In this document: piece by piece, positions 54,046 to 63,066 of the stretch
How the letters are laid out: the number at the start of each line of letters is the position of its first letter
How positions within the stretch are numbered: position 1 is the stretch's first letter
Source of the DNA: G963691885 sp963691885
GTDB taxonomy: Bacteria; Pseudomonadota; Alphaproteobacteria; UBA8366; Aestuariispiraceae
Reading direction: 5' to 3'
Assembly: GCA_963691885.1 (NCBI GenBank)
Contig: OY829843.1
Span: 3,038,001-3,102,000, forward strand
DNA length: 64,000 nt
The notes under the pieces: model-generated
Database searches by the model: none
What the model saw: the letters and a program-made list of their open reading frames with translations, nothing else
Told to the model about the DNA's origin: nothing
Translations under genes and position numbers: made by a program

Positions 54046-54993
54046 TCAGTCGTTCGCGGCTGGGTCATCGTCCTTGGGATAGCGGGGTGTTCCTGGATCC
54101 TGGTGAACCATGACCTCGCAGAGCGGAAACTCATCCATCACCTGCATTTCAATGGCTTCTGCGACGGTATGGGCGCGATTCAGGGTCAGTTGACCGTTGA
54201 ATTCCACATGCATCTGAACAAACCGATAGGGGCCGGAACGGCGCGTTCTAAGGTCATGAACATCCAAAACATCCTTGTAGGACCGTGCGATCTCGATCAT
54301 GCGGTTGCGTTCCTCTTCCGGTAATTCCCGGTCCATCAGCATGACGAGCGCCTCTGCGGCAACCTCTCGAGAGTTCCAAAGGATAAACAGGGCAATGGCG
54401 ACACCCAGTATCGGGTCGGCATAATGCCATCCGGCATAGTGTGAAATCAGCAACGCAGCGATGACCGCAAGGTTGGCCAGCAAATCCCCTTTGTAATGCA
54501 GGGAATCCGCGGCAATTGCGACCGAATCGGCCCGCTTCAGGACCCAGGCCTGATACGATACCAGCCCAAGCGTGGCAACGATGGAAATGACCATGACGAT
54601 GAGACCGATTTCAGTCTCTACCAGTTCCTGCGGCTTGAAGAGGCGATCCCCTGCCTGAATGAGGAGAAGGACAGCCGACCCGGCGATAAACGCGGCCTGC
54701 GAGAGCGCAGCCAGCGGCTCTGCCTTTCCATGGCCATACCGATATTTGCTGGTGGCCGGTGCCATGGCCCGGTGCACGGCGATCAGGGTCACGACGGAGG
54801 CAAAAGCATCCATCATGGAATCCAGCAGGCTTGCCAGAATTGAAACGGAGCCCGTTATTGACCAGGCAGCCACCTTCAGGATGATCAGAAAGCTCGCGAC
54901 TGTGACCGAGGCGTAGGTCGCATAGCGGGCATATTTCTGGTTCTGCTCCCCCCCAAAAGGCGCTATGGATTTGACGTCATCGGTTTCGGTCAT
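54046..54993 (-). CDS. Cation diffusion facilitator (FieF-like)
   Basis: 315 residues from the ATG at 54993, four bases after the pdxH stop; the longer frame upstream lies inside pdxH. Six helices with the metal-site residues of this family: Asp-x3-Asp in SLLDSMMDAFAS (helix 2) and His-x3-Asp in DSLHYKGDLLAN (helix 5), the same DDHD set as FieF. The C-terminal cytoplasmic domain is present (HDLRTRRSGPYRFVQMHVEF). It exports divalent metals such as iron or zinc with protons. Confidence 0.92.
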   Translation of the reverse strand: MTETDDVKSIAPFGGEQNQKYARYATYASVTVASFLIILKVAAWSITGSVSILASLLDSMMDAFASVVTLIAVHRAMAPATSKYRYGHGKAEPLAALSQAAFIAGSAVLLLIQAGDRLFKPQELVETEIGLIVMVISIVATLGLVSYQAWVLKRADSVAIAADSLHYKGDLLANLAVIAALLISHYAGWHYADPILGVAIALFILWNSREVAAEALVMLMDRELPEEERNRMIEIARSYKDVLDVHDLRTRRSGPYRFVQMHVEFNGQLTLNRAHTVAEAIEMQVMDEFPLCEVMVHQDPGTPRYPKDDDPAAND

Positions 54994-54997
54994 GACC

Positions 54998-55594
54998 TCA
55001 CGGATATAGTTGTTCGATCGCCCAGTCTTCGCCTTCAGCGCTCCTTGTATAGACATAGCGGTCATGCAGGCGAAACGCGCCATCCTTCCAGAATTCGATT
55101 CGATTCGGGATGAGCCTGAATCCTGACCAGTGATCCGGGCGTGGAATCGTCCCCAGTCCGAACTTGGCCGTATAGGTGGCCACTGCCTTTTCAAGCTCAA
55201 ACCTGCCTTCAAGCGGACGTGATTGCTGGCTCGCCCACGCGCCTATCTGACTACCGCGCGCTCGGCTGGCGTAATAGGCATCCGCTTCCTCATCGGTCAC
55301 AGATGTGATCGGTCCTTCGACGCGCACCTGACGGCGCAGGCTCTTCCAGTGGAACAGCATTGCGGCCTTGGGATTCTCTTTCAAATCCCGCCCTTTGTTG
55401 CTTTCCAGGTTGGTGTAGAAGACGAAACCGGTTTCATCATGCCCCTTTAACAGCACCATCCTGACAGCCGGTTGTCCGTCTGAACCCGTGGTCGCAAGCG
55501 CTAATGCATTGGGATCATTAGGTTCTGTCTTCTCCGCTTCGGCCAACCAAGTTGTGAACAGGGAAAAAGGGTCTTGCTCTTCAAATTTCGCCAT
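54998..55594 (-). CDS. pdxH: Pyridoxine/pyridoxamine 5'-phosphate oxidase
   Basis: 198 residues from the ATG at 55594 (MAKFEEQDPF); the frame continues upstream to 55651, so the start is not certain. FMN-binding motifs are clear: RMVLLKGHDETGFVFYTNLE, SNKGRDLKENPKAAMLFHWK, ASQQSRPLEGRFELEKAVAT, and the C-terminal RIEFWKDGAFRLHDRYVYTR. It makes pyridoxal phosphate with oxygen, which the several PLP enzymes of this window need. The cation efflux gene starts four bases after its stop codon. Confidence 0.95.
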   Translation of the reverse strand: MAKFEEQDPFSLFTTWLAEAEKTEPNDPNALALATTGSDGQPAVRMVLLKGHDETGFVFYTNLESNKGRDLKENPKAAMLFHWKSLRRQVRVEGPITSVTDEEADAYYASRARGSQIGAWASQQSRPLEGRFELEKAVATYTAKFGLGTIPRPDHWSGFRLIPNRIEFWKDGAFRLHDRYVYTRSAEGEDWAIEQLYP

Positions 55595-55795
55595 CGTGAC
55601 GCCATATTCTCTTTCATAGTATAAGTATGGTCCATAGATAATGGAAAACACAGGTCAGGGAAACCGCCTTTACCTGTGACATCTGGACCAATTCTTGCTT
55701 GCTGATCAGGTGTCCAGCCCGATGCAGTAAGGTCTAAAACGAAATTACGTATTAATGGCTGTCTTAGTTCAGACGGTCGAGGAGATAGAGAAACA

Positions 55796-56281
55796 ATGAT
55801 CATGTCGAAACACATGCGGATTTTGGCCGCTGGCGCCTTGTCTTTGACGCTGCTTGCCGGCTGTCAGACAACAGACGCTGGAACAAAACAAACCGTGGGC
55901 GCCATTGGTGGTGCTGTTCTGGGTGGTTTCCTTGGATCAAAAGTCGGTGGCGGTTCGGGTCAGCTGATCGCGACCGGTGCGGGCGCTGTATTGGGGGGCC
56001 TGTTAGGGTCCTCAGTTGGCAAATCGCTTGATGATGTTGATCGCGTGATGATGGAACGGACATCGCAGGCATCGCTTGAACATACCAAGGCGGGCTCAAC
56101 CTCTACCTGGTCCAACCCGGATACCGGCAATAGCGGTTCTGTTACACCGACCAAGACGTATCAGGCGAGTTCCGGTGAATATTGCCGTGAATACCGTCAG
56201 ACCATTGTGGTCGGTGGCAAGGAAGAAGAGGCCTTTGGTACGGCCTGTCGCCAGCCAGATGGCACCTGGAAGATCACCTAA
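55796..56281 (+). CDS. Glycine-zipper surface-antigen-like lipoprotein (17 kDa antigen type)
   Basis: 161 residues. A lipoprotein signal peptide ends in LTLLAGC (lipobox). Next comes a glycine-zipper 2TM region (GAIGGAVLGGFLGSKVGGG, GAGAVLGGLLGSSVGKS), then a C-terminal domain with CREYRQTIVVGGKEEEAFG and CRQPDGTWKI, the two-cysteine end typical of Rickettsia 17 kDa antigen relatives. Probably sits in the outer membrane. GAGGAG lies before the ATG, and a strong terminator follows the gene. Confidence 0.92.
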   Translation: MIMSKHMRILAAGALSLTLLAGCQTTDAGTKQTVGAIGGAVLGGFLGSKVGGGSGQLIATGAGAVLGGLLGSSVGKSLDDVDRVMMERTSQASLEHTKAGSTSTWSNPDTGNSGSVTPTKTYQASSGEYCREYRQTIVVGGKEEEAFGTACRQPDGTWKIT

Positions 56282-56306
56282 GACGCGTCTCACTGGACCG
56301 TCAGGT

Positions 56307-56346
56307 CAGCCCCTGATGCCGAGAGGTCTTTCAGGGGCTGTCTTTT
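56307..56346 (+). terminator. Intrinsic terminator after the lipoprotein gene
   Basis: CAGCCCCTGA (56307-56316) pairs with TCAGGGGCTG (56331-56340), ten pairs, followed by TCTTTTTG. Confidence 0.88.
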
Positions 56347-56420
56347 TGCTGGTCCGGTGAAAACAGATATGCGCGTCTTGGGCTTGTAAGCGTATAACGG
56401 CAAAGGGTATCTAGTATCGT

Positions 56421-57308
56421 ATGAAAGATCCGTATTCCATTCTGGATGTACCGAAATCCGCCAGTGCGGCGGAGATCAAGTCTGCCTACCGCTCGCTTGC
56501 AAAGGAACTTCATCCTGACGTCAATCCGGATGATGCAATTGTTGAGCAGCGGTTCAAGGAAGTGACGGCGGCTTATCATCTTTTATCGGATTCCCAAAAG
56601 CGGGCGCAGTATGATCGCGGTGAGATCAAGGCCGATGGCACACCCAATCACAATTTCGGTTTTCGGCAGCGAGCGGGTGCTGGCGGTTTCGGCGGATTTG
56701 GGGGGCATGACGCGGAAGATATTTTTGCCGATCTCTTTGGCCGTCAACGGGGCCCGCGCCGTCCAGCCAGCATGCGCGGCAAGGATGTTACTTATAACAT
56801 TCGGGTTTCCTTTGAAGAGGCAGCACTCGGTATCAAACGTCTTTTGAAGCTTTATGACGGATCATCTGTGAATGTAGATGTGCCGCCTGGGACGACAGAC
56901 GGACAGAGCCTGCGCCTGAAGGGCAAGGGGATGGAAGGTATGGGCGGCGGCGCGCCAGGCGATGCTTTCGTTGAGATTCAGGTCGATACACACAAGTTTT
57001 TTGAGCGCGACGGCAAGGATATCTTCCTGCAATTGCCGATTACGCTGCCTGAAGCCATTCTGGGCGCAAAAGTAACGGTCCCAACCATTCATGGTCCGGT
57101 TTCTGTCGGCGTTCCAAAAGGGTCAAACAGTGGCACGTCGTTGCGCCTGACGGGTAAGGGCATCCGCCCGCGCAAGGGTGGTGACGGCGACCAATATGTG
57201 CAGTTGAAGATCATGTTGCCGGATCATATCGATGATGAACTCAGCTCGTTCATCGCTGATTGGCGTGAACAGCATAACTACGATATCCGCAAGAAAATGG
57301 GTCTTTAA
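56421..57308 (+). CDS. DnaJ-like co-chaperone (CbpA type, no zinc-finger domain)
   Basis: 295 residues. A J-domain opens the protein (DPYSILDVPKSASAAEIKSA) with the HPD motif in ELHPDVNPDD. A Gly/Phe-rich linker follows (about 75-105), then the two C-terminal substrate-binding barrels (VDVPPGTTDGQSLRLKGKG; KVTVPTIHGPVSVGVPKGS; LTGKGIRP). The cysteine-rich zinc domain of DnaJ is missing, as in CbpA. It stimulates DnaK ATPase and delivers substrates. The neighbourhood with pdxH, fabI and aroC is common in alphaproteobacteria. Confidence 0.93.
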   Translation: MKDPYSILDVPKSASAAEIKSAYRSLAKELHPDVNPDDAIVEQRFKEVTAAYHLLSDSQKRAQYDRGEIKADGTPNHNFGFRQRAGAGGFGGFGGHDAEDIFADLFGRQRGPRRPASMRGKDVTYNIRVSFEEAALGIKRLLKLYDGSSVNVDVPPGTTDGQSLRLKGKGMEGMGGGAPGDAFVEIQVDTHKFFERDGKDIFLQLPITLPEAILGAKVTVPTIHGPVSVGVPKGSNSGTSLRLTGKGIRPRKGGDGDQYVQLKIMLPDHIDDELSSFIADWREQHNYDIRKKMGL

Positions 57309-57327
57309 ACGTCCTGGTCACCGACGT

Positions 57328-58782
57328 CTAACTGGCACCTGTTATCGTTCCCAGTCCTAGAAGCGCGGCGATACGAGCCCTCATCTGGTTTCTTTCCCGA
57401 TCCAATTCTTCTTCTTCGATTTTTTCAAATCGGTCATCGACTTCATTGCTGGCAAATTCGCCGGGCTTTGAAGGGGAAAGCAGTTCGTCAAGGGTCATCG
57501 ACATCTTGTCCTGAAGGATCTCCGAGAGGGAGCCGCGCATTGTGTGAAACCGTCTTGCCCAGGCTTTCGAAAGATGGCGGCCGGGCAGGGGAGCATCTAC
57601 TGAAAGCCCCAAATGTCCATACAGATCATAGAGCGTAACATGGGCAAGATCCCGGCTGAGCAACCATTCCTGTCGATCACCTCGCGTGATATAGCGGTTC
57701 TTTTCAAGTTCATCCTGCACAGATCCGAGAGCCGCCGGGTCAACTGCCGCCGCCCGCAACAGGCGACGTTCGGTCAGGCCACCGCCCTCAACCTGCGCCT
57801 GTCGTAATGCGGCAAGACTGGCGAGCGCGACGATCAGGCGTTCAAACGGGGCCATGTCCCCTTTTCGCCAGCGACGCGCGCCTGCCCGCCATTCCGGCAA
57901 GGCTGCGGTCACCTGGGCGGCGAGCAACACAACGATCCAGCTGAGATAGACCCAGACCAGAAAGATTGGAATGGTGGCCAGCGCACCATAGATCGTCTGA
58001 TAGGTTGGAAAAGTCGTGATGTAGAGGCCAAACCCCTTTTTCAGGAGTTCGAACAGGCCGGATGCAAATAATCCGCCGATAATCGCGTCTGTCCTGTGCA
58101 CCTTCGCATTCGGCATGATCAGAAATAGAAGAGCAAATCCAATAGTTTGCATGGCAAATGGTGCGATCAGGGCCAGGTTGGAAACGCTGGTGTCATCCAC
58201 ACCAACGAGGCGGGCCTGGGTGAAAAGATAACTGCTGAGCGACAGGCTCGCGCCAAAAACCAGTGGGGCAAGCGTGATCATCGCCCAGAACACCAGCATC
58301 TGCGCTACGACATTGCGGCGTTTCGGGGCGCGCCAGATTACATTCATGGTGTTTGAAACGCTGACCATCAGCATGACGGCGCTGAAGATAAGGAACAGGA
58401 TACCAACCGCGGTTAGCTGGCCGGTTTGTTGCGTAAATGTGTCCAGATGTCCTTTGAGTGACGTTCCCACCTGGGGAATGAAATTGTCGAAGATGAAAGA
58501 CTGAACCTCTTCCTTCAACCGGCTATACGCCGGGAAAGCCGCGAAAATTGCGAAGCTGACCGCAAGCAAAGGGACAAGCGCGATGAGTGAGGTAAAGGTC
58601 AGTTGAGCGGCCCGTTGCTGGCATAGATCCGCGTTAAACCGCGACCCCACATAGGTCATGAACCGCCAGGGGCTGGCCTTTGCTCTTATTGCTGTGGACA
58701 TGGGGGCAGGGTTCGACACCGTCTTTTCGGGTGTCTTTACATCCGATTTTGTAGCGGCGGGAAGGGGATCGCGCTCTGCCAT
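57328..58782 (-). CDS. YihY/virulence factor BrkB-family membrane protein
   Basis: 484 residues. About 35 residues of cytoplasmic N-terminus, then six hydrophobic segments between about 60 and 300, with family motifs SRFNADLCQQRAAQLTFTSL, MNVIWRAPKRRNVVAQMLVF and LVWVYLSWIVVLLAAQVTAA. The C-terminal 180 residues are soluble, winged-helix-like (ITRGDRQEWLLSRDL), with a charged end. The family function is not settled. The gene converges on the DnaJ-like gene and lies back to back with fabI. Confidence 0.9.
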   Translation of the reverse strand: MAERDPLPAATKSDVKTPEKTVSNPAPMSTAIRAKASPWRFMTYVGSRFNADLCQQRAAQLTFTSLIALVPLLAVSFAIFAAFPAYSRLKEEVQSFIFDNFIPQVGTSLKGHLDTFTQQTGQLTAVGILFLIFSAVMLMVSVSNTMNVIWRAPKRRNVVAQMLVFWAMITLAPLVFGASLSLSSYLFTQARLVGVDDTSVSNLALIAPFAMQTIGFALLFLIMPNAKVHRTDAIIGGLFASGLFELLKKGFGLYITTFPTYQTIYGALATIPIFLVWVYLSWIVVLLAAQVTAALPEWRAGARRWRKGDMAPFERLIVALASLAALRQAQVEGGGLTERRLLRAAAVDPAALGSVQDELEKNRYITRGDRQEWLLSRDLAHVTLYDLYGHLGLSVDAPLPGRHLSKAWARRFHTMRGSLSEILQDKMSMTLDELLSPSKPGEFASNEVDDRFEKIEEEELDRERNQMRARIAALLGLGTITGAS

Positions 58783-59014
58783 TGTGAATCCTGATTCTTG
58801 ATCGCTGGCAGAAGTCTAGACCAAAAGCCGGAAAATCCAAATCTTTGGCAGCTGATCAGGCAAGAAACCCCGGTTTTTAGAGTTTTTGCGGCGCATCCCA
58901 ACAGCAGGATTGGCGCATCCGATGCCATGGTATAAACCAGTGTACCGGTCCGGATTGAAAACCTTCCGTGCCAACGTGAATTTCAAAACCGTTACCAAAA
59001 AATGGGGAGTGGCA

Positions 59015-59857
59015 ATGTCTGACCAGGGATCATTGATGGCGGGTAAACGCGGGTTGATCATGGGTGTTGCCAATGATCGCTCTATCGCCTGGGGTATTGC
59101 AAAGGCGGCTGCCGATCAGGGTGCGGAACTGGCCTTTACCTTTCAGGGTGAAGCGCTTGAAAAGCGGGTGCGGCCCCTCGCGACATCGGTTGGTTCCTCC
59201 ATGGTTCTGAATTGTGATGTTACTGATCCGGACAGTATGGACGCGCTCTTCAAGGCAATTGAAGATGAATGGGGTCAGTTGGATTTTCTGGTCCACGCCA
59301 TTGCCTTCTCTGACAAGGAAGAACTGAAAGGCCAGTATCTGGCGACATCGCGGGATAACTTTCTGCGGACGATGGACATTTCCTGTTACTCCCTGACGGC
59401 CCTCTCCCAACGGGCGGTGCCGCTGATGAAAGAGGGTGGATCAATCGTGACCCTGACCTATTACGGTGCGGAAAGGGTCATGCCGCATTACAATGTGATG
59501 GGTGTTGCCAAGGCGGCGCTGGAGGCCAGCGTGCGCTATCTGGCTGTTGATCTGGGACCGAAAAACATTCGCGTTAACGCCATCTCAGCCGGGCCCATCA
59601 AGACGCTGGCCGCAAGCGGTATCGGCGACTTCCGCTATATTCTGAAATGGAATGAGTTGAACTCTCCGCTGAAGCGCAACGTAACAATTGATGAGGTCGG
59701 CGGGGCCGGCCTTTATCTGGTCAGTGATCTCAGCGCCGGCGTATCTGGCGAAGTGCATCACGTTGACGCTGGCTATCACACGGTTGGTATGGTGGCCGTT
59801 GATGCGGCTGATGAGGTGAGTGAGTTGTTGGCCAGCCTGAAGGGCGCAAAGGGCTGA
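59015..59857 (+). CDS. fabI: Enoyl-[acyl-carrier-protein] reductase (NADH) FabI
   Basis: 280 residues from the ATG at 59015, preceded by GGGAG; the frame runs on upstream without support. FabI markers: GKRGLIMGVANDRSIAWGIA, FLVHAIAFSDKEELKG, and the catalytic Tyr and Lys in HYNVMGVAKAALEASV (Tyr-x6-Lys). It performs the last step of each round of fatty-acid elongation in the cytoplasm and is the usual triclosan target. aroC follows 30 bases downstream. Confidence 0.96.
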   Translation: MSDQGSLMAGKRGLIMGVANDRSIAWGIAKAAADQGAELAFTFQGEALEKRVRPLATSVGSSMVLNCDVTDPDSMDALFKAIEDEWGQLDFLVHAIAFSDKEELKGQYLATSRDNFLRTMDISCYSLTALSQRAVPLMKEGGSIVTLTYYGAERVMPHYNVMGVAKAALEASVRYLAVDLGPKNIRVNAISAGPIKTLAASGIGDFRYILKWNELNSPLKRNVTIDEVGGAGLYLVSDLSAGVSGEVHHVDAGYHTVGMVAVDAADEVSELLASLKGAKG

Positions 59858-59887
59858 ACCAGGCCCGTTTGGAACATGTAGGTCGAA

Positions 59888-60976
59888 ATGGCATCCAATT
59901 CCTTTGGACAAATGTTCAGGTTCACAACCTGGGGTGAAAGCCACGGGCCGGCGATCGGCTGTGTCATCGATGGTGTTCCCCCGATGATCCCGCTGAGTGA
60001 GGCGGATATTCAGATCTGGCTGGACCGCAGAAAACCGGGACAGTCCAAATACGTGACGCAACGCAAAGAGCCGGATGAGGTTCAGATCCTGTCGGGCGTC
60101 TTCGAAGGGGTGACCACCGGAACCCCGATCAGTCTGATGATACAGAACATGGATCAGCGATCAAAAGATTATGGTGAGATCAAGAACCAGTTTCGACCTG
60201 GCCATGCCGATTATACTTATTGGAAGAAATACGGCGTGCGGGACTATCGCGGCGGCGGCCGCTCTTCGGCACGGGAAACCGCCAGCCGGGTTGCAGCAGG
60301 TGCGGTTGCGCGAAAAGTCCTGACCCATTTGCTTGGAAATCAGATCTCGGTACGCGGTGCACTGGTTCAGGTTGGTCCCCATCGTATCGATCGGGACAAT
60401 TGGGACTGGGCACAGGTGGAAGAAAACCCTTTCTGGTGCCCGGATCCGAAGGCGGCAAGCGACTGGGCGGATTATCTGGATGGCGTTCGCAAAAGCGGGT
60501 CCTCCGTTGGTGCGGTGATAGAGGTGGTTGCCGAGGGCGTGCCGGTTGGCATTGGTTCTCCGCTTTACGACAAGCTGGATTCCGAACTTGCCCGCGCGAT
60601 GATGTCGATTAACGCTGTCAAAGGGGTTGAAATTGGTGCCGGTTTCGAAGCGGCCGCGCTGACCGGTGAAGAGAACGCTGATGAAATGCGGATAGGCCCT
60701 GATGGGGAACCGGAATTCCTCAGCAACAAGGCCGGTGGTGTCTTGGGCGGGATCTCTACGGGGCAACCTGTTGTGTGCCGCTTCGCCGTAAAGCCGACCA
60801 GTTCAATTCTGACCCCGCGTCGCAGCGTCGATATTGATATGCAAGAAGCGGAAGTCAGGACAAAAGGTCGCCATGACCCCTGTGTCGGCATCCGCGGCGT
60901 GCCAGTCGGTGAAGCCATGATGGCCCTTGTTCTTGCAGATCAATTGCTTAGCCATCGTGCACAAGTCGGTTTCTGA
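59888..60976 (+). CDS. aroC: Chorismate synthase
   Basis: 362 residues, normal length. Signature regions: TTWGESHGPAIGCVIDGVPP, YGVRDYRGGGRSSARETASR, and the C-terminal RHDPCVGIRGVPVGEAMMAL. It converts 5-enolpyruvylshikimate-3-phosphate to chorismate and needs reduced FMN. Together with fabI upstream it forms a pair often seen in alphaproteobacteria. Confidence 0.97.
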   Translation: MASNSFGQMFRFTTWGESHGPAIGCVIDGVPPMIPLSEADIQIWLDRRKPGQSKYVTQRKEPDEVQILSGVFEGVTTGTPISLMIQNMDQRSKDYGEIKNQFRPGHADYTYWKKYGVRDYRGGGRSSARETASRVAAGAVARKVLTHLLGNQISVRGALVQVGPHRIDRDNWDWAQVEENPFWCPDPKAASDWADYLDGVRKSGSSVGAVIEVVAEGVPVGIGSPLYDKLDSELARAMMSINAVKGVEIGAGFEAAALTGEENADEMRIGPDGEPEFLSNKAGGVLGGISTGQPVVCRFAVKPTSSILTPRRSVDIDMQEAEVRTKGRHDPCVGIRGVPVGEAMMALVLADQLLSHRAQVGF

Positions 60977-61047
60977 GGCTTTCCTTTCAGCCCAACACCT
61001 CTGCCGATATCATTGCGAAATGACACTGATTACAGCACTCTGTCCTC

Positions 61048-61614
61048 ATGACTGATATTAGCGCGTTGCCTGTACCCTCGGTGGAGTCCCTGGAGCCTGA
61101 TCTGCAAAAATATTTTGCGATTTGCGAGGAAAAATTGGGTCTGGTCCCCAATGTCCTTAGGGCCTATGCGTTTCGCCCAAATCGGCTGCGGCGGTTCATC
61201 GACACCTATAACGAGATTATGCTGGGCGATGACAGTCCGCTTTCCAAACTGGAACGGGAGATGATCGCCGTTGTCGTTTCCAGTTGTAACCGATGCTATT
61301 ACTGTCTTGTTGCACATGGACAACAGGTGCGCGCTTTAAGTGGTGATCCCGCGTTTGGAGAGCAGATTACGTTGAACTATCGGGCTGCCGATCTGTCTGA
61401 CAGGCAAAGAAACATGCTCGACTTTGTCTGGAAACTGACCGAAGACCCGAACAGCATCTCGGAGAGGGACCGCGATAACCTTTCATTTGTCGGGTTCGAT
61501 CAGACCGCGATCTGGGACATCATCGAAACAGCATCCTTTTTCAACTATACCAACCGCATGGCGCACGGGCTGGAAATGCAGCCGAATGCGGAATACCACG
61601 CCATGGACCGATGA
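61048..61614 (+). CDS. AhpD-like (carboxymuconolactone decarboxylase family) peroxidase-related protein
   Basis: 188 residues. The family core is LSKLEREMIAVVVSSCNRC, with the redox pair in CNRCYYCLVAHG (Cys-x2-Cys and His three residues later). The N-terminal PNVLRAYAFRPNRLRRF and C-terminal FFNYTNRMAHGLEMQPN match the uncharacterised peroxidase-related group. Relatives reduce peroxides through the cysteine pair. It starts 71 bases after aroC. Confidence 0.9.
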   Translation: MTDISALPVPSVESLEPDLQKYFAICEEKLGLVPNVLRAYAFRPNRLRRFIDTYNEIMLGDDSPLSKLEREMIAVVVSSCNRCYYCLVAHGQQVRALSGDPAFGEQITLNYRAADLSDRQRNMLDFVWKLTEDPNSISERDRDNLSFVGFDQTAIWDIIETASFFNYTNRMAHGLEMQPNAEYHAMDR

Positions 61615-61638
61615 GCGGCAAGAAACTGGAGCACCAAG

Positions 61639-63048
61639 ATGGAACGGATAGAAGATTCCTGGGGAAACCGATGGCATGCCGGATCGGTGTCGGCGGTGGC
61701 CCATCTGGATGATACGATTGAGGCCTATCTGGGCATGCGGGTGGAAACCGGCGATCACCTGAAACGTGTGTTTGCCGCCGATCCCGATATGCCGATGGCT
61801 CATATCCTGAAAGGCTATTTCGGGAAGTTTTTTTCAACGCCGAAGATGGATGCCATGGCTGCTAAGGCGCTTGGGAGTGCAGAGGCCCGTCTTGTCCAGA
61901 TTGAAGGAACCGCCCAGGAGCAGCATCACCTGAACGCATTACGGCTCTGGGTTGCGGGCGATATGCGGGGTGCAATTGTACAATGGGAAGCGATCCTTCG
62001 TGCTGCACCTCATGATGTCATGGCCATAAAGCTGGTGCAGTTCAGTCAGTTTTATCTGGGGGATGGGCCAGAAATGCGGGCCTCACTCGATCGCGTCTTG
62101 CCGGCCTGGTCACCCGACGTCAGAGGATACGGATTTATTCGTGGATCCTATGGATTTGCGGCTGAGGAGTCCGGCGATTACCGGACGGGCGAGAGCGCGG
62201 CGCGGGAAGCCGTTGCGATCAATCCGGCTGATGTGTGGAGCGCTCATGCCTGCGCCCATGTGATGGAAATGGAAGGGCGCGCGAAAGAAGGTGCCGAATT
62301 CCTCGGTGATATTCGGAAGCACTGGGATGGCATCCATAATTTCAGGCATCACGCGGAATGGCATTTGGCCCTTTTGTATCTTGAGCTGGGTGAGATTGAG
62401 AAGGTCCTCGACCATTACGACGAAGCGGTGTGGACCGAAATCGCGGGCGACTACCTCGATATTTCGAATGGTGTTGCCCTGCTGTGGCGGTTGCAGGAAA
62501 TCGGTGTGGATGTTGGTGACCGTTGGCAGGCCCTGGCCGATCTATCTGCCCTTCGTTCTGAGGAGCATTGCCTTTTGTTTGCGGATCTTCACTTTCTGCT
62601 GGCTCTGCTCGAAGGGGGGAAGTTCGATCAGGCCCTGCAGATGCGCAATTCGATGCACCAGTTTGCGACAGCACCTGTTACCGCTGACCGGACCCAGGCA
62701 CAGATGTTAAAGACCGTGGGGTTGGCGATTGCGGACGCGATGATCGCGCTTAAATCCGGCAACGCTTCTTCCGCCCAACAAACCCTGGGTGCGATCCGAC
62801 ATGATATTTTTCAGATTGGCGGGTCCCATGCTCAGCGGGACCTATTCGATCGCATGCTGGTTCGGGCAGCGATGGATGCCGGGGATTATGACGCGACCCG
62901 TTCCTTGTTGAACTCTCGGATTTCTGCCAGGCCCCGCATGGGCTGGAATCATCTGCGCCTTGCTGAACTGGAAGACAGGCTTGGCCATCCAGAGGCCGCA
63001 GCGGACGCCCGGGCAAGGGCGGATCAGCTTTTGAGTGAACAGTCTTAA
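61639..63048 (+). CDS. Tetratricopeptide repeat protein (TTC38-like)
   Basis: 469 residues, mostly helical, with TPR-like pairs of helices, such as MRGAIVQWEAILRAAPHDV and GYGFIRGSYGFAAEESGDYR. The whole-length pattern (WSAHACAHVMEMEGRAKEGA; HHAEWHLALLYLELGEIEKV) matches the TTC38 group shared by bacteria and animals. No signal peptide is seen. The function is unknown. It starts 24 bases after the AhpD-like gene, so the two are probably cotranscribed. Confidence 0.88.
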   Translation: MERIEDSWGNRWHAGSVSAVAHLDDTIEAYLGMRVETGDHLKRVFAADPDMPMAHILKGYFGKFFSTPKMDAMAAKALGSAEARLVQIEGTAQEQHHLNALRLWVAGDMRGAIVQWEAILRAAPHDVMAIKLVQFSQFYLGDGPEMRASLDRVLPAWSPDVRGYGFIRGSYGFAAEESGDYRTGESAAREAVAINPADVWSAHACAHVMEMEGRAKEGAEFLGDIRKHWDGIHNFRHHAEWHLALLYLELGEIEKVLDHYDEAVWTEIAGDYLDISNGVALLWRLQEIGVDVGDRWQALADLSALRSEEHCLLFADLHFLLALLEGGKFDQALQMRNSMHQFATAPVTADRTQAQMLKTVGLAIADAMIALKSGNASSAQQTLGAIRHDIFQIGGSHAQRDLFDRMLVRAAMDAGDYDATRSLLNSRISARPRMGWNHLRLAELEDRLGHPEAAADARARADQLLSEQS

Positions 63049-63066
63049 GTTGGAGCAATACCAAAA